This document shows, one piece after another, positions 38,925-42,355 of a stretch of DNA of 42,355 nucleotides. Each line of letters begins with the position of its first letter. The first letter of the stretch is position 1. The translations under genes were made by a program, and so were the position numbers. The notes under the pieces are model-generated. The model saw only the letters and a list, made by a program, of their open reading frames with translations, searched no databases and was not told the origin of the DNA. Location: contig CAZNYG010000006.1 of assembly GCA_964577205.1 (NCBI GenBank), forward strand, positions 1-42,355. The letters run 5' to 3'. Origin of the DNA: CAZNYG01 sp964577205 (lineage in GTDB: Bacteria; Elusimicrobiota; Endomicrobiia; Endomicrobiales; CAIRNS01).

Positions 38925-39443
38925 TCATTGTTTATACCTGTCGTACCACTGAAAGATCGAGGTCAGCTTGAGCGCCTTCATAAAATGCATCGCTTCCACT
39001 TTCTGTTTCATGTTCGCCCGGTAATAAACTATGAAACGGGCCGCCGCGATGAAGAGCGGTATGAAAATAAGGATGCCGATCGCCAGGCTGCCCATGACAA
39101 GGGTATTGTTAAAACGCGTAAAAGGGAGCAGAGGAAGGTTGTAGAGCCAGGTCCAGAACGGCGTCAGCGATCTCAGGTTGACGAGAAGAAGGTAACCGAT
39201 CTGGTTGGAAAGGGGGTCAAGCAGAAAGCCGAAAAGCCCGAAGACCGCGGCCCCCAGGAATGCTGCTCCGATATTGACCTGGATAAGCAGTATCAGGAGA
39301 ACAAGCAGGAAATTGGTAAGAGAAAGAAGCGGCAAAAGGCCGATGAGCGCCCCAAGGGCGAAGCCTCCCGCGATCTGCTTCGGCGAGATCTCCGAGTGGA
39401 GCATCGTGACGATGGACTTAATGAGCTTGGCAAAGATCAGCAT
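38925..39443 (-). CDS. TIGR03546/DUF2062-like membrane protein
   Basis: This 172-residue membrane protein has hydrophobic helices QIAGGFALGALIGLLPLLSL, NFLLVLLILLIQVNIGAAFL, GAAVFGLFGFLLDPLSNQIG and LAIGILIFIPLFIAAARFIV. The first helices with SPKQIAGGFALGALIGLLP match the DUF2062 pattern. TIGR03546 proteins occur next to TIGR03545 in diverse bacteria. The start has GGAGG five bases upstream. The pair probably forms a membrane complex. The function is unknown. Confidence 0.8.
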   Translation of the reverse strand: MLIFAKLIKSIVTMLHSEISPKQIAGGFALGALIGLLPLLSLTNFLLVLLILLIQVNIGAAFLGAAVFGLFGFLLDPLSNQIGYLLLVNLRSLTPFWTWLYNLPLLPFTRFNNTLVMGSLAIGILIFIPLFIAAARFIVYYRANMKQKVEAMHFMKALKLTSIFQWYDRYKQ

Positions 39444-39470
39444 ATCGCCTCCAAAAAAATATTGTCAGTC

Positions 39471-39551
39471 GTCCAATTTGAAATTCGCGATTTGAAATTT
39501 GCAATAAACATGTGCTTACTCTCTTCAAAAGGACTGGAATTCCCTATCTAT
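39471..39551. repeat. Dispersed repeat, copy 2
   Basis: The copy carries GCGATTTG, GCAATAAACAT and AAAGGACTGGAATTCCCT, then ATCTAT, matching the copy at 647-718 except for a six-base insertion (AAATTT) and scattered changes. It lies about 50 bases after the stop of the HAD phosphatase gene. It is the main content of the 152-base spacer upstream of the TIGR03546-type gene. Confidence 0.6.
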
Positions 39552-39595
39552 GACCTTTGGTATATCTCAGTATTGGAAATCCCGCGTAACTTCAG

Positions 39596-40252
39596 TTAGT
39601 CACTGAAAAGCTGTTCAAGTTCCGCGACCGTGGCCGCGAAGAGATCCGGGGACAGGTTCTCGAGTACTGCTTTCGGCGTGTACCCGTAACCGACGGCGAT
39701 GGACCGTATGCAGGCGGCTCTGGCCGCGAGAATATCGTTTACGCCGTCGCCGGCCAGTACGGTTTTTGCCGGGTCAAGGCCCAACGCATGCAGCATTTCG
39801 ATAACCGGGCCGGGATGCGGTTTTTTGACGCTGAAACTGTCTCCCCCACGGACCAGCGAAAAATACCCGATAAGGCCGAGGCCTTCAAGTATTGCTTTCG
39901 CGTTCTTTTCCGGTTTATTGGTCAGGACGGCAAGGGTATGGCTTTTTTTAAGGTGTTTGATCAATCCGGGAATGCCCTGGAAAGGGACGGTCGTGTCCAG
40001 CAGATGCTCTCTGTAGTGTTCTTTGAACTTTTCAACAGCCCGGGTGAGCTCTCCGCCTTTTTCATCTGGAAGAGCGCGCTCCATCAATGTAAGGACGCCG
40101 TTCCCCACGAAGGAACGTATGACCTCAAGGCTGAGAGGCGGTTTGCCGTAAGACCGGCGGACACTGTTGACCGTTGAGGCAAGATCGTTCTGCGAGTCGA
40201 CCAGCGTGCCATCCAGGTCGAAAATGATGCCGGATACTCTCAATACGGGCAT
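39596..40252 (-). CDS. gph: HAD-family phosphatase, phosphoglycolate phosphatase-like
   Basis: This cytoplasmic HAD-superfamily hydrolase removes phosphate from small molecules, classically 2-phosphoglycolate. The 218-residue protein has motif I FDLDGTLVDS, motif II VLTNKPEK, and motif III/IV KPHPGP...VLAGDGVNDILAARAA, all normal for subfamily IA. The cap is helical (RRSYGKPPLSLEVIRSFVGNG). The ATG shares one base with the glgP stop (TAATG), so the genes are coupled. The real substrate is not defined by sequence; it may be sugar phosphate handling beside glycogen breakdown. Confidence 0.9.
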   Translation of the reverse strand: MPVLRVSGIIFDLDGTLVDSQNDLASTVNSVRRSYGKPPLSLEVIRSFVGNGVLTLMERALPDEKGGELTRAVEKFKEHYREHLLDTTVPFQGIPGLIKHLKKSHTLAVLTNKPEKNAKAILEGLGLIGYFSLVRGGDSFSVKKPHPGPVIEMLHALGLDPAKTVLAGDGVNDILAARAACIRSIAVGYGYTPKAVLENLSPDLFAATVAELEQLFSD

Positions 40253-42355
40253 TACTGCCAGCAGATAAGCCCGGGTACGTAGAGGACTTTTCCGTTCCTT
40301 TTAGGGAGGATCCTGACGACATACCCGCAGTGGCCGACCCTGTCTCCGATGATTGCGCCTTCATAGGTGCAGGTCCCGTCGGCATTCCCCGACAAAGACA
40401 TTTCCACGACCACGGGTTCGTTCATCCGGTGCTTGGAATCGAGGTATCCCCAGTAAACCTGCACGGCGACATCTTCAGGTTTCAGCGTGCCCAGTTTTAC
40501 CGTAGCTTTCACGCTGAAGGTCTTGCCAAGGAAAACATCGTTGTCCAGATTGTCATGAACGCTCAAGATCTTGACCGAAGGCCAGACGGCGTTCAAAGGT
40601 TTAAGCCATCCAGCTAACGCCCGCGCGTTGGCAAAATCGTCCTTTATCAGGTACCGGTACTGAGAATCAGCGTCATTATAACATGTCCGCGTGTATTCCT
40701 CGATCATGCGGTTCGTGTTGAAGGCGGGACAGATCGTCTGCATGGACGTCTTCATCTTGCAGATCCATTCGCGCGGCAGTCCGTCATGGCCGCGTTCATA
40801 GTACAGGGGAACTATATCCTTTTCAAGGATGTCGTAAATCGCCTTGCTCTCGATCTCGTCCTGGTAATCCTGGTTAAGGTATTCTTCGCCCGATCCGATG
40901 ATCCATCCGTTCTGGCCGTTGTAGCCTTCGCACCACCATCCGTCCAGCACGCTGAAATTCAGCACCCCGTTGACGGCGGCTTTCATACCGCTGGTCCCGG
41001 AAGCTTCGGCCGGGCGGCGAGGGTTGTTAAGCCATACGTCGGCTCCCTGCACAAGGTAATGAGCGACGTTCATGTCGTAATCCTCCAGGAAAACGACCTT
41101 GTGACGGAGCTCTATATCCCTGCTTATGTGGATGATCTGTTTTATAAGTTCTTTGCCGATGTTGTCCTGCGGATGCGCTTTGCCGGCGATGATGATCTGC
41201 ACCGGGCGGTCTTTGTCGGTCAGTATCTTTTTGATGCGGTTCAGGTCGCGGAAGATCAGGTTCCCGCGTTTGTAAGAGGCGAAACGCCGGGCGAAAGTTA
41301 TCGTCAACGCTTCGGGGTCGAGCACCTCGTCCGCGTAATCGATCTCCATCGGAGAGGCGCCTCGGCGGCGCAGTTGTTCCTTGAGGCGGGCGCGCGCGAA
41401 GGATACGAGCCTTTCCCTCCTGCGCTCATGGCTGCGCCACAATTCGGCGTCGGGTATCTGAGAAACGCCCTGCCAGATGCTCTGGTCGGCAGGCTCGTCT
41501 TTCCAGACCCGTCCAATATAACGGTCGAAAAGGCCGGCCAGTTCGTAGGAGATCCACGTGTTGGTGTGAATGCCGTTCGTGATGGAAGTTATCGGCACTT
41601 CGTTGCGGGGTATTTCGGGCCAGATGCCTTTCCACATGTTGCGGGAAATGGTCCCGTGCAGCCGGCTGACCCCGTTCGCGTGGTTGGTCATTTTCAGCGC
41701 GAGGATGGTCAGGCAGAAACCTTCTTTGGGGTCGTCCGGATTCTCCTTGCCCAGTTTGAGGAATTCTTCTCCGGTCAGGCCCATGGCTTTATAGGTCGGC
41801 TCGAGATATTTTGAGACCAGTTCGGGAGTGAAAAGCTCGTTCCCGGCAGGTACCGGCGTATGCGTAGTAAAGACGCAGGAAGCGCGCACGATCTCGCGGG
41901 CTTCTTCAAAACCGAGATGGTGGGATTCCATGAGGTCCCGAATCCGCTCAAGGATAAGGAACGCGGAATGACCTTCGTTGATATGGATGACCGAAGGTTC
42001 GATCCCTATCGCTTTCAAGGCCCGGACGCCGCCGATACCGAGGACCGTTTCCTGCCGGATCCGCATTTCCCTGTCGCCGCCGTACAATTCACCCGTGATC
42101 TCGCGGTCTTCGGAACGGTTTTCATCCACGTCGGTGTCAAGCAGATAGAGAGTTACCCTTCCCACCTGCACTTTCCACACCCGGATATAGATCTTTCCTC
42201 CGGGATGGTCGATGCTGACCTTAAGCTGTTTTCCGTCCTTGTCCTTCATGACCTGGAGCGGCATGCGGAAGAAATGGCTTTCTTCGTATTCCTCCTGCTG
42301 CCATCCGTCGAAATTCAGGTACTGCTTGAAATAGCCGAACCGGTAAAGCAGTCCG
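40252..42355 (-). CDS. glgP: Alpha-glucan (glycogen/starch) phosphorylase, partial
   Basis: This is the C-terminal 700 residues of an alpha-glucan phosphorylase of the TIGR02094 type, which cuts alpha-1,4-glucan with phosphate to glucose-1-phosphate. The frame continues beyond the window edge; the visible start GLLYRFGYFKQYLNFDGW is inside the protein. Typical segments are GIGGVRALKAIGIEPSVIHINEGHSAF, RFASYKRGNLIFRDLNRIKK, IIAGKAHPQDNIGKELIKQI, and NNPRRPAEASGTSGMKAAVNG, which holds the PLP-side lysine. A beta-rich C-terminal extension follows (VFLGKTFSVKATVKLG, VQVYWGYLDSKHRMNEP), as in this family. An internal ATG at 42264 is not the true start. Confidence 0.95.
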   Translation of the reverse strand, partial: GLLYRFGYFKQYLNFDGWQQEEYEESHFFRMPLQVMKDKDGKQLKVSIDHPGGKIYIRVWKVQVGRVTLYLLDTDVDENRSEDREITGELYGGDREMRIRQETVLGIGGVRALKAIGIEPSVIHINEGHSAFLILERIRDLMESHHLGFEEAREIVRASCVFTTHTPVPAGNELFTPELVSKYLEPTYKAMGLTGEEFLKLGKENPDDPKEGFCLTILALKMTNHANGVSRLHGTISRNMWKGIWPEIPRNEVPITSITNGIHTNTWISYELAGLFDRYIGRVWKDEPADQSIWQGVSQIPDAELWRSHERRRERLVSFARARLKEQLRRRGASPMEIDYADEVLDPEALTITFARRFASYKRGNLIFRDLNRIKKILTDKDRPVQIIIAGKAHPQDNIGKELIKQIIHISRDIELRHKVVFLEDYDMNVAHYLVQGADVWLNNPRRPAEASGTSGMKAAVNGVLNFSVLDGWWCEGYNGQNGWIIGSGEEYLNQDYQDEIESKAIYDILEKDIVPLYYERGHDGLPREWICKMKTSMQTICPAFNTNRMIEEYTRTCYNDADSQYRYLIKDDFANARALAGWLKPLNAVWPSVKILSVHDNLDNDVFLGKTFSVKATVKLGTLKPEDVAVQVYWGYLDSKHRMNEPVVVEMSLSGNADGTCTYEGAIIGDRVGHCGYVVRILPKRNGKVLYVPGLICWQ

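Noticed and set aside
1..42355. CRISPR array, prophage, integron or transposase genes
   Set aside because: No regular spaced repeats, phage genes or transposases were seen; repeats found are short and confined to spacers.

Overview
The window looks like a chromosomal contig from an uncultured Gram-negative bacterium, probably a metagenome-assembled genome, because a 10-N scaffold gap splits one gene at 18266-18275. Evidence for an outer membrane is an LptE-type lipoprotein, a putative outer-membrane barrel and a PEP-CTERM surface protein. The order thrS-infC-rpmI-rplT-pheS-pheT ... zapA-6S RNA-fau-rny-ymdB-xseA-xseB-ispA-dxs-tlyA-leuS, with the TIGR03545/TIGR03546 pair and a PEP-CTERM protein, reminds me of Omnitrophota (PVC group) or a deltaproteobacterial-type lineage. 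That placement is a recollection of family distribution, not a computed result.

Layout. 1-294 holds the start of a response regulator (minus strand, cut by the window edge). 295-781 is a repeat-rich spacer with a MITE-like element. 782-2539 has a short uvrC and the divergently transcribed rpsT. 2519-25906 is an almost unbroken minus-strand housekeeping block. In transcription order it runs thrS, infC-rpmI-rplT-pheS-pheT, a GlcD-like FAD oxidase (gapped), a ZapB-like coiled coil, zapA, 6S RNA, rarA, fau, rny, the YmdB-like phosphodiesterase, xseA-xseB-ispA-dxs-tlyA, leuS-lptE-holA. Two tRNA genes (Val GAC, Cys GCA) flank a decayed four-helix-bundle gene at 25957-26487. Then come rnr and a rubrerythrin, and after a strong terminator a PEP-CTERM protein. 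30061-34063 is a nickel-uptake operon (nikR, an outer-membrane protein, CbiM-, CbiN-, CbiQ- and CbiO-type ECF components). 34248-36890 holds an orphan small protein, a phosphohexomutase/cupin pair and a dCMP deaminase fired from overlapping divergent promoters. 36898-39443 is the TIGR03545/TIGR03546 pair, which I read as an AsmA-like envelope protein plus membrane partner. 39596-42355 holds a phosphoglycolate phosphatase-like HAD protein and most of an alpha-glucan phosphorylase.

Main points beyond routine annotation: (1) a 6S RNA gene between zapA and rarA/fau that ends in its own terminator; (2) a consensus promoter followed by a leader with mutually exclusive antiterminator and terminator stems in front of infC-rpmI-rplT-pheST; (3) the AsmA-like TIGR03545/TIGR03546 module; (4) a nickel operon with a dedicated outer-membrane protein and a ten-histidine tail on the ATPase; (5) a UvrC without its helix-hairpin-helix end and a ThrS without TGS domain; (6) promoters that predict leaderless or nearly leaderless mRNAs for dCMP deaminase and zapB; (7) several dispersed and inverted repeats in spacers.
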